A DNA stretch of 64,000 nt from Platanthera guangdongensis (taxonomy: Eukaryota > Streptophyta > Magnoliopsida > Asparagales > Orchidaceae): the NCBI GenBank assembly GCA_039583875.1, contig CM077151.1, forward strand, positions 27,728,390-27,792,389, read 5' to 3'. This document shows positions 21,850 through 32,376 of the stretch, piece after piece. The notes under the pieces were generated by a model that saw only the letters and a list, made by a program, of their open reading frames with translations, did not search any database and was not told the origin of the DNA. The translations under genes and the position numbers were made by a program. Numbering within the stretch: position 1 is the stretch's first letter; each line of letters begins with the position of its first letter.

Positions 21850-22130
21850 ACGAGGCAGGAGGGGGTCACCGGAGTCCTAGGATGGCTGTGGTCGCAGAAA
21901 CGGCGGCTGGCGGAGCTTCCCTGGAGGTTTCGTCGAAGTGGCTTCAGGCGGTGCTGCAGTGAGAAAAACAGGGACAGAGAGAGGCGGCGGCGATGTGAGC
22001 CTTCCGCCGGGAAGAACGATCGCTGGAGGTGAGGGATTCCGTCCGGGAGAGAGGAGATCGGGGAGGAGCTAGGGCAGCGCCAGCTACGGGGAAAAGAATA
22101 GACCTGCGGGAATGAAGAAATCGCTATTTC
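21850..22130. repeat. GC-rich block, duplicate of 19550-19910
   Basis: Second diverged copy of the repeat described at 19550. Both copies end near a GCGGGAATGA.GAA sequence followed by hAT-like or AT-rich DNA. Confidence 0.7.
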
Positions 22131-22149
22131 AGTCAGATATTAGTGAACG

Positions 22150-22350
22150 GTTGGGGGCAAAACCGGAATTGCATAAAATCAGCCCAATTAAGTTGGACCG
22201 GAGTGAGGCCCGACCGGGGGGGGGAGGGGGGGGATCAGGCCCCTTCTCGGGGCTGCTGCCTGAGCCCAACATGAGCCCGACCCGATTGACTAAAGCTCGG
22301 GCCCTACCGGATACCAAGACGGTCCGATCGGGCTTTATGTGCACAACCAC
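22150..22350. mobile_element. hAT-like GC-rich sub-terminal region
   Basis: It is rich in GGCCCGACC, CGGGCC and GGTCCGATCGGGC words and ends near TTTATGTGCACAACC, like the ends of the non-autonomous hAT elements at 10106 and 49924. No matching partner end or 8-bp duplication was found. Confidence 0.4.
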
Positions 22351-22520
22351 TCAGCTATCTAAACAAACAACTCCAAAATTACGTTTGCAACTATAATTAA
22401 GTTTTTTCATCATCATAAGTTGATCCAAACAGAGACATCACTAAAATGACAAGGACTTTTTTATCATCGTCATTAGTATCATTTCTTGTAATGGAAATTA
22501 TTTATATAACAATTACTTAT

Positions 22521-23230
22521 TGTTGCGGGTCACTCGACGCGCTTATAGACCGGCCGGAACGAATCGTTTAGCACGAGAGTGGGTCGAACGCACAAACAAT
22601 CACAATAGAATAATAACAACTCACAATGAGACTTACTAATGCGGAAAGCCTGAAAATAATGAAAAATTACGTGGTCAGATCGGTACCGACCAAATTGCAC
22701 TATTTTAATGTCTGTTATAAGTATTAGAATGCTCGAGGGTAATAGACCACTGCTCGTTACAATGAGTGATTTGTAAAGAAAGAAATGGAATCTTTGAGAG
22801 GCTTGAAAGAGATCTTCAAGCACGAAGGAGAACTTCGAGGGACATGAAGGTGATCTTCGAGTCTCGAAGGAGATCTTCAAGGGAGTCTTCGGAGACCAAA
22901 GGAGAATTTTGAAGGATCTTCGAAAGAGACCTCTCTGGTGCTCAAGGCAAGATGTCCCAAAATGAATGTTCTGGGCTCATTTTATAGCTTTTGTCAGAGG
23001 CGGGTTGGTAATTGTGTCATTGTAACCGACGTTACTACTGGATGGATGAATTACAGATAAGATGATTTTGCCCTCGGGGCAGTTCAGACAGTTTGGGCAA
23101 GATTGGTGGCGGTGATGGTAACGCAATGCAAGCAGTCCTGCAATCCTTGTAAATACAAGTGGTAAAGAGAGAAAACTGTTGAGTGTGCTTGGATGGGATT
23201 CCACGTGTATGTGTTAGCGCAGAGACATTA
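22521..23230 (-). repeat. Probable solo or truncated LTR
   Basis: On the minus strand the segment ends AGTGACCCGCAACA, a typical LTR 3' end. It contains a TATA-like CTATAAAATG near 22980-22990 and a block of GGAGATCTTCGAG-type repeats. No primer-binding site or coding region adjoins it. The right boundary is uncertain. Confidence 0.4.
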
Positions 23231-23394
23231 CGAGTGTGCACGTGATTGTGCAGCAAAGGGAGGTGTGCAAGTAAGGGCGGCGAGGCCATGGGCACGTGCG
23301 GGGGGCCTCACAGCCCTTGTCGTGCGCCAAGGGGCGCGTGCGCAAAGGTGCGAGCTGTAGTGTGAGAAAATTTCCCAGAAGCGATAAAAATTTG

Positions 23395-23670
23395 CCACAG
23401 CAAAAAAACACGCCCGAGCGAATAAATCGCGTCCGGGTGAAAAAATCATGCCCGAACGAAAAAATCGCCCACGGATGAAAAAATCGCTCACGGGCAAAAA
23501 AATCGTGTTCGGGATAGAAAATCATACCCGGATGGGCGAAAAAATAGGGTCGAGCGAAAAAATAGCGTCGGGTGAAAAAATCGTGCACGGGGAAAAATCC
23601 ATGCCCGGGCGAAAAAAAACGCATCCGTGCGAAAAAATTATTCCTGGACAAAAAAATCGTGTCCGGGCAA
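23395..23670. repeat. 17-bp minisatellite, locus 2
   Basis: About 16 units of the form GAAAAAATCGTGCCCGG, with the core varying between CCCGGGC, CCCGAAC and CACGGGC. The same motif forms the array at 2225-2395. The Phe-rich minus-strand ORFs over it are artefacts of the A runs. Confidence 0.88.
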
Positions 23671-23689
23671 AAAACCCCAACTTAGAGCT

Positions 23690-24594
23690 TTATAAGAGAT
23701 AAGAATTTATGAGATTTCATAAACTGGATCTGAATTGCTTATGAAAAATCAGCATATCATCAATTTAAAAATAAATGATATCAGCTGCACAAACAAACGC
23801 CTATAAAACTACCTTTACATTTTGAAAAGAAATTATCCATTATTAACATAACTTGTCCCAAACAGAGCAAAAAAAAAGATTTATTAACCTGGAGAATTGC
23901 ATGGACTAGTTATGTAACTAAATTTAATGATTTATATCTTTATTATATTAGTTCTAATATTATCAATAGGACTCTGTCCGAGATCATCGGACCGTTCAAA
24001 CCTGGCAGCGATAGCCAAGCTAATACGGCGGGCGGCAATGAATTCAAAGCATTTGCTCTGGATAGGGCATCTGTCTTTTTCACTAACTTGTATTCCACCC
24101 TTTTATATATATATATATAATATAAAAAGTTAAAAACAGACAATTTGGATCGGGCTAGTTACGACACATTATAAGGAATGTAATGTAGCAAGCCCAGGCT
24201 GACCAAAATAGCATTCGTTACAGGAAAGAGTGGAATTGATGTTTTTTTAAAAAAAAATTATTATTATTATTATATGACAATAATATTTTATCGAATGGAA
24301 ATTAAAATAAGGTTAGTTTTGAACGCTCCTTACGAATTCAGAAGCACGTTGACATACCTACTTCTACCCTCTTCGGCCTCCATCTTTAAACTCAAGCAAG
24401 CCGGAAATTGGTTCTTGGTTTGAGCAGAAAAGAAGAGTTAATATCAGTTTAGGGCAATGTTTGCATGCTTTTCTCCTTTGTCGTTGGTTGGGAAGAAGAA
24501 GCAACAGTCTAAAGTGAGTTCAGCTGTTAAGCTTTTGATTTTGTTGGTGACTTTTTCGGGTTGACCGGGTCAACACTAATTATATATATATATA
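23690..24594. other. AT-rich DNA, no gene seen
   Basis: No ORF with a recognisable domain. Short AT and ATT microsatellites occur at about 24103-24122, 24255-24275 and 24580-24594. Confidence 0.45.
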
Positions 24595-24725
24595 TACGAG
24601 CATCTTCGCACGGGCTACGCCCGTGCTCGATGCTCTCGGGCGGCCTTCGGCCGCATCAGGCGGGCTTCGCCCGCCTGCGCACGGGCTTCGCCCGTGCTCG
24701 ATGCTCCGGCCTGCCTTACGCCGCA
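24595..24725. repeat. REP-like hairpin cluster, locus 1
   Basis: Four or five perfect or near-perfect hairpins stand in a row: GCACGGGCTACGCCCGTGC, GGCGGCCTTCGGCCGC, AGGCGGGCTTCGCCCGCCT and GCACGGGCTTCGCCCGTGC, each with a 2-5 base loop. The cluster starts GAGCATCTTC directly after an AT microsatellite. The same motif family recurs at 33641-33687, 34106-34290 and 34903-35115. Confidence 0.85.
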
Positions 24726-24958
24726 TAGAAGCTATCTCCACTTCCACACATTTCATCAGCTCGTTCTCTCTCTTGCCGACGTTGGTCACATGCTCACAGC
24801 AAGGCATACTTCAAATGCAAAAAACAAAACATGTAAAAGACTTTTCAATAGTTTTTTTGGACTATTTGGAGCACGTTGAAAGATCTTCCGTCTTTGCTCT
24901 TCGGTCTCAATCACTACTGTTTTGTGGAAAGCCACAAAATCTTTAAACTGGAGACAAC

Positions 24959-25625
24959 TTTTTTAGCATAGGGATTGGAACTGATTTGAAAACAACATGA
25001 TTTTCAAAATTAAATGCAGATGAATTTTTGCAGCAAAGCACACTGCAGCAAATTTTTGCAACAATCTACAAATCAAAAGGGATATTCAAACCAACAAAGG
25101 AAATTAGAATTTTTGTAGATGAATTTTAATCTAATGTCTCTCTCTTTCTTCCTCACTCTCTCACAAATATTTGTGACCTTAAATTTTGCTTAGTTATGCT
25201 GTCAATTAGGCATGAACTGTTGGGGTGTTTGATGGACAGCAATGCATTGGCGAGTACATCTTTTTTAGCATATGGATTGGAACTGGTTTGAGAACAACAT
25301 GATTTTCAAAATTAAATGCAGATGAATTTTTGCAGAAAAGCACACTGCAGCAAATTTTTGCAGCAATCTACAAATCAAAAGGGATATTCAAACCAACAAA
25401 GGAAATTAGAATTTTTGTCGATGAATTTTAATCTAATCTCTCTCTCTTTCTGCCTCAGTCTCTCTCAAATATTTGTGACCTTAACTTTTGAGTAGTTATG
25501 CTGTCAAATAGGCATGAATTGTTGGGGTGTTTGATGGCCAACAATGCATTGGCCAATACATTTTTTTAAGCATATGGATTGGAACTGGTCTGAAAACAAC
25601 ATGATTTTCAAAATTAAATGCAGTT
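24959..25625. repeat. 302-bp tandem repeat, 2.2 copies
   Basis: Units start with TTTTTTAGCATA.GGATTGG at about 24959, 25261 and 25562, a spacing of 302 bp. The third unit stops after about 60 bp, where the TGCAG-rich region begins. Copies differ by a few percent. There is no coding potential. Confidence 0.88.
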
Positions 25626-25629
25626 TTTT

Positions 25630-25915
25630 TTTCAAACGGTTTCTTTTCCTCCCACCTTTTTTGCTGCAGCCTGATGCAGTGCAATGCAATCCTAAACCCA
25701 AACAACTGTGTTGCAGCAACGTGCACTGCAGCAAAGCAGTTTGCAGTGCAGTGCAGTTTTGAAGCTCGCACTGCAGTTTGCTGCAGTGCAGGCTGCACTG
25801 CAGTGCAGGTTGCAGTGCAGTGCAGGGATGCAGCACTGCAATTTGCTGCAGCAGTGTAGGGTGATGCAGTGCAAACGAATGTGAGACCGGGACGGCAGCG
25901 GATGCAGTGCGCTGC
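25630..25915. repeat. TGCAG/TGCAGTGCAG-rich low-complexity region
   Basis: Irregular repeats of TGCAGTGCAG, each of which contains the PstI-like palindrome CTGCAG, run from about 25665 to 25910. All frames give Cys/Ala/Leu-rich peptides, so none is taken as a gene. Confidence 0.8.
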
Positions 25916-26189
25916 GGCTAATATGTGGGATGTTTCATGGAAGTCGTGTTTGTCCCTATTTTGTCTAAGAAGAGATCAAACATTGACTATGATGTTATAC
26001 AGACATGTACTTTCTTAAAACATCAGCCAATTATGAAGATTCCAACAATTGCACATGCACAGTTTGTGGCATCACGTGGGAGAGACAATGAGTTCTTTGA
26101 TTTGCTCCAAACATTAACAAATTCTACTCATTCATATTTGCTGATCTACCTTTCATATATTTGCTGAAGTGGAAAACTTTCGCAGCCTT

Positions 26190-26460
26190 ATTAGTAATTA
26201 TCACACACACAGGCGCACAGACAACTACTCTAATAAACCAAAATGAACAAATAATTACTTATTAATATCTTGTAGAAGTGTTCAGTAACTGGATAATCAA
26301 GAGGAAGAGCAGAGTCACGGCGGATCATAAAGAAATGGATCGAAATATGAAGAGAGCATAAATTTAGTAAGTATCAGACACACAGGCGCACAGAGAAGTA
26401 CTGTAATAAACCAAAATGAACAAATAATTACTTATTAATATCTTTTAGAAGTGTTCACTT
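26190..26460. repeat. 173-bp direct duplication
   Basis: A segment of about 95 bp containing AGGCGCACAG and AAATGAACAAATAATTACTT occurs at 26190-26285 and again 173 bp further on, with few changes. Confidence 0.8.
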
Positions 26461-26619
26461 CTTCTCTATCTACCTCTGCTGCTTTTTCCCCCTTCCCAGT
26501 TCACACAAAATTGAGAAAAAACAGAAGAAAACAAAACAAATATGGTATGGAAGCCTTTTTTCAATCAGGAACTTGCCGTCCCCCGCCTTAAATCAAATCT
26601 AGGGCAAAGAAGTCCAGCC

Positions 26620-27170
26620 GGCTACCGTATGAAATGAAGCCTGCACCCCCCCAATCGGTGACGTGGCCGTCGAACCCGCAGACCCCCCCAATCCCGACCT
26701 CCGTCGTCACGAAAAATTGCCGCGCAAGCACCAAACGCGGCCACCTCCGCCATCCCTGCGCTCCACGACTTCCGCTATTAATTGAGCCCGCACGCCTGTA
26801 TGTAATTAAGGCCCGACATATATTCATATATATGTCGGGCAGGGATGGGGCGTCGGCAGGGATGAAGCGGCCGTTCACGCCGGCACGCGGCAGGCAAACG
26901 GCCCACGCGGCTCCAGCGTGCGACGACGGATGGAGGCGGTGGTTTTGTCGTGTGGAGAAAGGGGCGGAGCTGGAGAAAGGTGTCGGGCAGGGATGGGGCG
27001 TCGGCAGGGATGAAGCGGCCGTTCAGCACGCGGCAGGCAAACGGCCCACGCGGCTCCAGCGTGCGACGACGGATGGAGGCGGTGGTTTTGTCGTGCGGAG
27101 AAAGGGGCGGGGCTGGAGAAAGGGGGCCGGCGCGGGGGCATTTTAGGTAGACCCAATGTTACGGACACAG
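26620..27170. repeat. GC-rich block with 148-bp tandem duplication
   Basis: The unit starting TGTCGGGCAGGGATGGGG at 26833 repeats at 26981, with a deletion near CACGCCGGCACG. The ORF 26634-27146 is open only because of this duplication, and the repeat falls in a different frame, so it is not accepted as a gene. Confidence 0.8.
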
Positions 27171-27245
27171 TGAGTTGAGGGCTTCGCTTATATATGTAGT
27201 ATAGATATATATATATATATATATTTATTTAATATGTTTATTTAA

Positions 27246-27828
27246 TGTGGAGGAGAGAGATGAAGTGTTGGCTAGGTGACATTAAATGTGACTGTCATGT
27301 GTCAATTTCCTATTAGTTGTGCTAGCTAGTCTATATAAAGGCATATATGTAGTTCTTTCAAAGTTGATGAGACAGTGAAATTTATCTCCTTTCCTGTGTG
27401 GAGCGTTGCAGAGCCTGGTGTTTGTTCGTTTAGATTTTTTGACTCCGCGTGCGTTTGTTGCTTGCCTGGAGAAGCACGCAGGAGAGATTGTGGGTAACTC
27501 ACCTTGGTGCCCTCGCCAAGTGAGAGGGACCCATCTCGTCGGGAGGTCTCGCCGGCCCGTCTCGCCCGAGTACCATTTCAATAGGGAGCTCTCGTCGGCC
27601 CGTCTCGCCCGGAGGTAGAGATCTCGCCCGGTGGAAGCCATCTCGCGCAGCAGTAGCCGTCTCGCGGGAAGCTCTCGCCCGGGGACCGTCAAGCCGGGAT
27701 CACTCGCCGTTTTGTGCTTGGGGTCTCATTGGGAGGTGAGCAACGTGCTCGCCGGATTTTTTGAAGTGGAGTATGGGGTTGAATTGTGTTCCCAAGTAGA
27801 GTGTGCGAGCCTATTCATGTTTTCAACA
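27246..27828 (+). repeat. 5' LTR of copia element 3
   Basis: It begins TGTGGAGGAGAGAG, carries a TATA box CTATATAAAGG near 27331 and ends TTTTCAACA just before AGTGATATCAAAGTGAGG (27829-27846), which is a diverged tRNA-iMet primer-binding site (consensus TGGTATCAGAGC). The right half has repeated CTCGCCGG/CGTCTCGCCCG words. Confidence 0.7.
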
Positions 27829-27886
27829 AGTGATATCAAAGTGAGGTTCTACCCCTTGGAAGAGTTAGTGACAAGTGGAGATGGAG

Positions 27887-30022
27887 ATGGAAAGTGCCAT
27901 GTCGATGCAAGTTCTTAAGTTGACAAAGACAAATTATGGTAACTAGAGTATCCAGATGAGGGTGTTACTCGCCTCAAAGGAGTTATGAGAGATAGTCGAG
28001 GAAGGCTATGCGGAGCTTACTGTAGAAGCAGAGGTGGCGTTGACTAACGCGCAAAGGACGACGTTGAGAGAGTCAAAGAAGAGAGACAAAAAGACTCTGT
28101 TCTTGCTATACTAAGGTGTAGATGAGCCGACGTCGAGAAAATCTCAGACGCGAGGAATTCGAATGAGGCATGAGAGGTGTTGCAAAGCTCCATGCAAGGT
28201 GTTTGTGCGAACAGGAAAAAGTAGGCCGAAAAATTGGAGTAATGAAAATTTTATTATCCAAAAAAGTATGAATTACAATGATATAGCCTCCTTTTTATAG
28301 AATGGAGGAGATGAAAGAGATTACAATTAAGCAATGTGGGACTAAAAATTTACAAATAGACAAACCGGACAGGTCGTGCGGTTAGAGAAGCCGGCTCACC
28401 GCCCGACAACCAACAGTAGGAGAGAACAAGCGCCACAGAGAGCAATCCGCCACAGGAGACCGCTAGACCGCCCGGTCTCCAAGTAGTCTGAGACAAACCG
28501 CCAGACCGCTGGGATACCAAACAGCAACAACCCGGCAGACAGGCCGGCTAGGATAAACCGCCAGACCGCCCGGCCTCCGAACAGCAACAGACCGCCTGGC
28601 CTCCATACTGCAAAAATGTTGATAGGGCTAAGAAGGTGAAGCTGCAGTCTTTTCGAGCTGAGTATGAAGTGTTGAAGATGCAGAGTTCTGAGAAGGTTGG
28701 GGATTTTGTGACTCGTCTGCGGACGCTCATAAATGAGATGAAACGCAACAGAGAGATGGTAGATGACGTGAGCCTCATGGAGAAGCTCTTGCGGTCTATG
28801 TCAAAGAAGTTCTGTCACGTTGTGGTGACGATTGAAGAATCAAAGGATCTTACCCAGATGTCCATGGATGAGCTCGTTGGCTCCGTACAAGCTCATGAGT
28901 ATCGCTTGTTGCAAGACGAAGAAGAGTTAAGTGTCTTGGGTAAAGCACTCCAGAATCAGTTAAATTTTGGAGAGAGATCTGGAAGAGGAGGAGGCCAGCG
29001 AGGCCGAGGCTACAGAGGAAGAGGTAGAGGAAGGAGAGGAGGAAGAGATCAAAGAAGAAATCGATACAACCAGAGAGAGGAGGAGCAACCTCAAGAAGGG
29101 AGGCATGAAGGAAGAGGAAGAGGAAGAGGCCGAGGAAGAGGCCGAGGTGACATGTCCCAAATACAGTGTTACAACTGTAACCGTTTTGGGCATATGAGCT
29201 ATGGTTGCTGGGCTCCAAGGAAGAGAGAAGAGACCAACCACTATGCAGAAGCAAGTACTGCTGGTGGTGACCCAATGATGTTCTTCACATACAGAGGAGC
29301 TGAGGGGGGGAAGGAATGAAGTATGGTACTTGGACACGGAGCAAGAAACCACATGTACGGAGAGAAAGAGTCGTTCACCAACCTTGAGCCAAATGTTGGT
29401 GAAGTCAGTTTTGGAGACGCTTCAAAGATCTCGGTGGAAGGAAGAGGGTTGATAGTGGTCACCATAAATGGCAAAAAGGTGCACCTCAACGATGTGTTCT
29501 ATGTGCTAGGCTTGAAGAGTAACATCTTAAGTCTTGGGCAGCTGGTGGAGAAAGGTTATTGTGTTCAGTTAAAGGATGACTCTTTGGTCATGAAGGATCA
29601 TCGAGGAAGAGAGGTAGTGAAGGTAAAGATGACGACGAATCGTCTTTTTACGCTAAGGATGGATGCCGAGGAGACGGTGTGCCTTACAAGAACTGAGGAA
29701 GAAGAAGAAGTGTGGTTGTGACATCATAGGATGGGTCACTTGAGCTTCACTGGTTGGAAGCTCTTATCTCATTCCAAGATGGTGGAAGGTCTGCCCATGA
29801 TCTCGCCTCCACAGAAGATCTGTGAGGCGTGTACGAAGGGAAAACAGAAGAGGCAGACGTTCGAAGGTGGCAAGTCCCGAAGAGCAAAGGGGCAGCTTGA
29901 ACTAGTTCACTCGGACATCGCTGGTCCGTTTGAAACTACCATAGTTGGTGGGAGCAAATACTACACCACTTTCACAGATGACTTCAGTCGGAAGTATTGG
30001 ATGTATTTCACAGATAAGCTCG
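27887..30022 (+). pseudogene. Ty1/copia element 3: Gag, protease and start of integrase, decayed
   Basis: Gag starts near 27899 (MSMQVLKLTKTNYGN), with two stops where Trp is conserved (27944-27946 TAG, 27986-27988 TGA). A 409-bp LTR interrupts it at 28204-28612. Gag then continues at 28621-29319: UBN2-type Gag domain, an Arg/Gly-rich stretch and a CCHC zinc knuckle CYNCNRFGHMSYGC. The protease active site is split between frames near 29330 (WYLDT in one frame, GARNHM in the next). The pre-integrase zinc-binding region follows, broken by a TGA at 29719-29721, again in place of Trp, then GHLSFTGWKLL ... ICEACTKGKQ and the start of the integrase core (LVHSDIAGPFET, FTDDFSRKYWMYF). The element stops at about 30022; RT, RNase H and the 3' LTR are absent. 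Confidence 0.85.
28204..28612 (-). mobile_element. Solo-LTR-like insertion in the Gag of copia element 3
   Basis: The segment begins TGTGCGAAC and ends CATACTGCA. Read on the minus strand it has a TATA box (CTATAAAAAGGAGGC) in its middle. Removing it would rejoin the Gag codons GGT GTT and GAT AGG. GTGTT on the left and ATGTT near the right could be an imperfect 5-bp target duplication, with four extra A beside the right end. The 5' half (minus strand) repeats GACCGCC/GGCGGTC words. Confidence 0.65.
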
Positions 30023-30930
30023 GTGTGCCGCTTGCGGGTGATCTCTGCTCATTTTTTTCCCGAAAGCAATCCAGAGAAGTCGCAAACACTCGGCTAGCTT
30101 GGTCTCCGCCTTGGCGTCAACCATCAAACTCCACAACTTCCTCTTTGTCACTCTAAACAAGCACTGGTCTCACTCGGCTTGGTCGCCTTCACCACCATGG
30201 GAGTAACCACAGAAAGATGGCAAAAAAGTCGGATCACAAGATTCGTGGGTAGTCTTTATCTTTTCGAAGTTCCCGCGAGCTTAGAAAAATGAAGGGCTAG
30301 TTGACCCAGAAATCGGCGACCACCTCCTCCAAGCCAGGACCAATCCGAGAAGGACCCACATCAGCAGGGGCGAACTCCTCTGGCAAGTTTGCACACACTT
30401 GGTCCCCATTACAGCATACACAAGCACGTCCATAGTACTCGTAGAAGGCGTCCCCAAGCATTAGAGTTTTGTCCACCCATCGCTAGAACTTGCAGAACCT
30501 ATAGAGGTTTCATCAACCCAGTGCAATCGAAGCTCGCAGAACCTTCACCAGGACTCGCTGGCATATATAACTCACCATCCGTCGCATGGAAGTCGCAAGG
30601 ACAATATTCCTGGCCCAAAGACTCGCAACGTTCCAACATATTTAATTACTTGGTGTTTTTCCTTTATTTTGCCCTATTTGTAAGTTGGCAGCCTGTCTTT
30701 TTTCAAGCCTCCCGAGGGCAGCTCCCTATCTCCTATAAATAGGATGTGAATAGTAATCAAAAGGGCATGGATTCTGACTCACAAAACCCTCTAGTTCTAG
30801 TTGGTGTTCTTAGCATGTTTATTGAATGTGAAAATGAATTTCTCCTTTTGATGTTTTTTTTTTCTATTGTTAGGTCGGATCACTATATAAAATCGTTGAT
30901 TTGTTTACTTTAATAATGTTTGAATTGTTA
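30023..30930 (+). repeat. Probable LTR of another retrotransposon, truncating copia element 3
   Basis: Sequence unrelated to copia begins at about 30023 (TGTGCCGC). It contains a good TATA box, TCCTATAAATAGGATG, at about 30732, the layout of a gypsy LTR promoter. No PBS, polypurine tract or coding region could be tied to it. Confidence 0.4.
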
Positions 30931-31024
30931 GCAATCAACGCCGAAGATTTCATCGGCGACGACATATTCTCCCGCTAACCCACCCCCGTCTTCTTCATCC
31001 ACCACTTCTTCAATCAATGGGCAG

Positions 31025-31380
31025 ATCCTCTGATTCATGCCCTTCCAGAGCTCCACCGACGAGGGCTTCTGGAGAAGACTTTCTTCTCTCAAACTCAACA
31101 CTCTCGGCCTCGACCAGTCTCCAAATCCCATCACCGGTGAGTTTTCTCCAGATAACTTCATCTCTTATTCAATCGACATTCAAATTATTTCAACACGCTT
31201 CTTTAATCTTCCTCTCTATTAATAACAGGTTTCTATTCCCCATGTTCGCATCCGCAAGTCCCAAGTCCCTTAAAACTCATGGTGGAATCACATGCAGATG
31301 ATGTCGGCGAACTATCGACATCCCTTCAGTCGGTTAATGGCAACATGAATATATGCCCCGTGTCAGGACTTATTTACACT
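31025..31380 (+). pseudogene. Fragment of ATG7 (autophagy E1-like enzyme), exons 1-2
   Basis: Exon 1 (to 31136) reads IL*FMPFQSSTDEGFW and then LSSLKLNTLGLDQSPNPITG, ending at a GT donor. Exon 2 (31229-31380) reads FYSPCSHPQVPSPLKLMVES ... NICPVSGLIYT. Plant ATG7 N-termini have the same order (LQFAPL..SVDEGFW, SSLKL..LGIDDSPI.ITG, FY.PC.H.QV, CPVPGILYN), including the intron after ITG. An in-frame TGA at 31031-31033 replaces the Gln before F. The rest of ATG7, including the adenylation and cysteine domains, is absent, so this cannot make an enzyme. It looks like a copied gene piece. A PHD exon from another gene follows 640 bp later. Confidence 0.82.
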
Positions 31381-31439
31381 GTATAAGTTGCAAGTGAAAG
31401 CTTTCACGATTTTGTTTCATGATGGAAGAAAATTTTCAT

Positions 31440-32010
31440 AACTAAATCTTCTTCGCGTCATCGGTCGCTTATCCCGCCGCGCGCCCTTCCGTCGCTTATG
31501 CTGTCGTTGTTTCCACGGCATAACTTTGCCCCATTCTTCTAAAACGTATGTACCTAGACGACAGGAAGAGGGTTCCGGTGGACGGCGGCGGAGCGCATGT
31601 TTGACTTCGGTGTCTGCAAGTCGGAATCCGTCGTAAATGGCGCGGAAACGACAGGAAGGTCAGAAGAACCTCTACGAATGGCGCTATGCTCTCTTTGTTT
31701 GCTCCCTTCGCTTGCAGATATCCTCTCATAAACCCTACTCGAGCACATTTCTCCACTTCTACGAATCATTTTGTGACGGCTACCGAAGATCTCCATGGAT
31801 CCGCGCTCAGGATTTTCAGGATTTCTCAGATCCGCGGAGCCGCCGCTCATCTTCCCGTAGAGGAATAAAACCCTTCATCCAAGATCTTTGTCAAAGGTAT
31901 CCTCGCTCATCATTCTCAATGCTCTCTCTCTCTCTCTCCGCTAATCTTTCTCCTGACTTCTATTTCGGTAGTGTGCAAAACTGTTGCTTGATGATTCTGA
32001 TTTGTTTAGA
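31440..32010. other. GC-richer segment between the two gene fragments
   Basis: ORFs 31637-32029 and 31686-31868 overlap in different frames. The second (MLSLFAPFACRYPLINPTRA) looks like an organelle-targeting N-terminus but has no family match that I recognise. It may be a third captured piece or the 5' part of the fragment that ends in the PHD exon. Confidence 0.3.
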
Positions 32011-32020
32011 TTTTTTGAAG

Positions 32021-32089
32021 GTACTGTAAGTGTGAGATGTCATACAACCCAGATGATCATATGGCGCAGTGCGATGAATGCAAAGACTG
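32021..32089 (+). pseudogene. Single PHD-finger exon of an EBS/SHL-type BAH-PHD protein
   Basis: Between an AG acceptor and a GTGAGT donor the plus strand reads YCKCEMSYNPDDHMAQCDEC then KDW, matching the first half of the PHD finger of plant EBS/SHORT LIFE histone readers (YCKCEMPYNPDDLMVQCEGCKDW). The upstream BAH domain and the second half of the PHD finger were not found, so one isolated exon remains. It probably arrived together with the ATG7 fragment. Confidence 0.75.
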
Positions 32090-32376
32090 GTGAGTGAGAA
32101 TATATTTGCACTGTTTAGCTGTTACTTTTGTAATACTATTTCTATCATGGTAGATGTTTTAAAGCAGGTATAATAAGGTGAACTTAGGTTCCAGAGTCTC
32201 AATGGAGAGTTTGGTTGAAAATGTCTCATTTTCTTCATTTAATGATTGCTACCCATTTTAAGAAATCAGGCTTCAAATCATTTTTGAGTTGCTGACTGTG
32301 ACTGTGAGATGAAACTAGCATTTATTTATGTGCAACTATTGGAATGATACTCGACATGTGTATGCTCTTTGTTTCA

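Noticed and set aside
23214..23702. Phe-rich and Lys-rich ORFs at the 17-bp minisatellite
   Set aside because: Products of the repeated A runs; no start context or similarity.
26634..27146. 170-codon ORF in the GC-rich block
   Set aside because: It stays open through a 148-bp tandem duplication read in two different frames. No domain, no splice context.
30389..30742. 117-codon ORF between copia element 3 and the ATG7 fragment
   Set aside because: It overlaps a likely LTR with a TATA box and has no domain.
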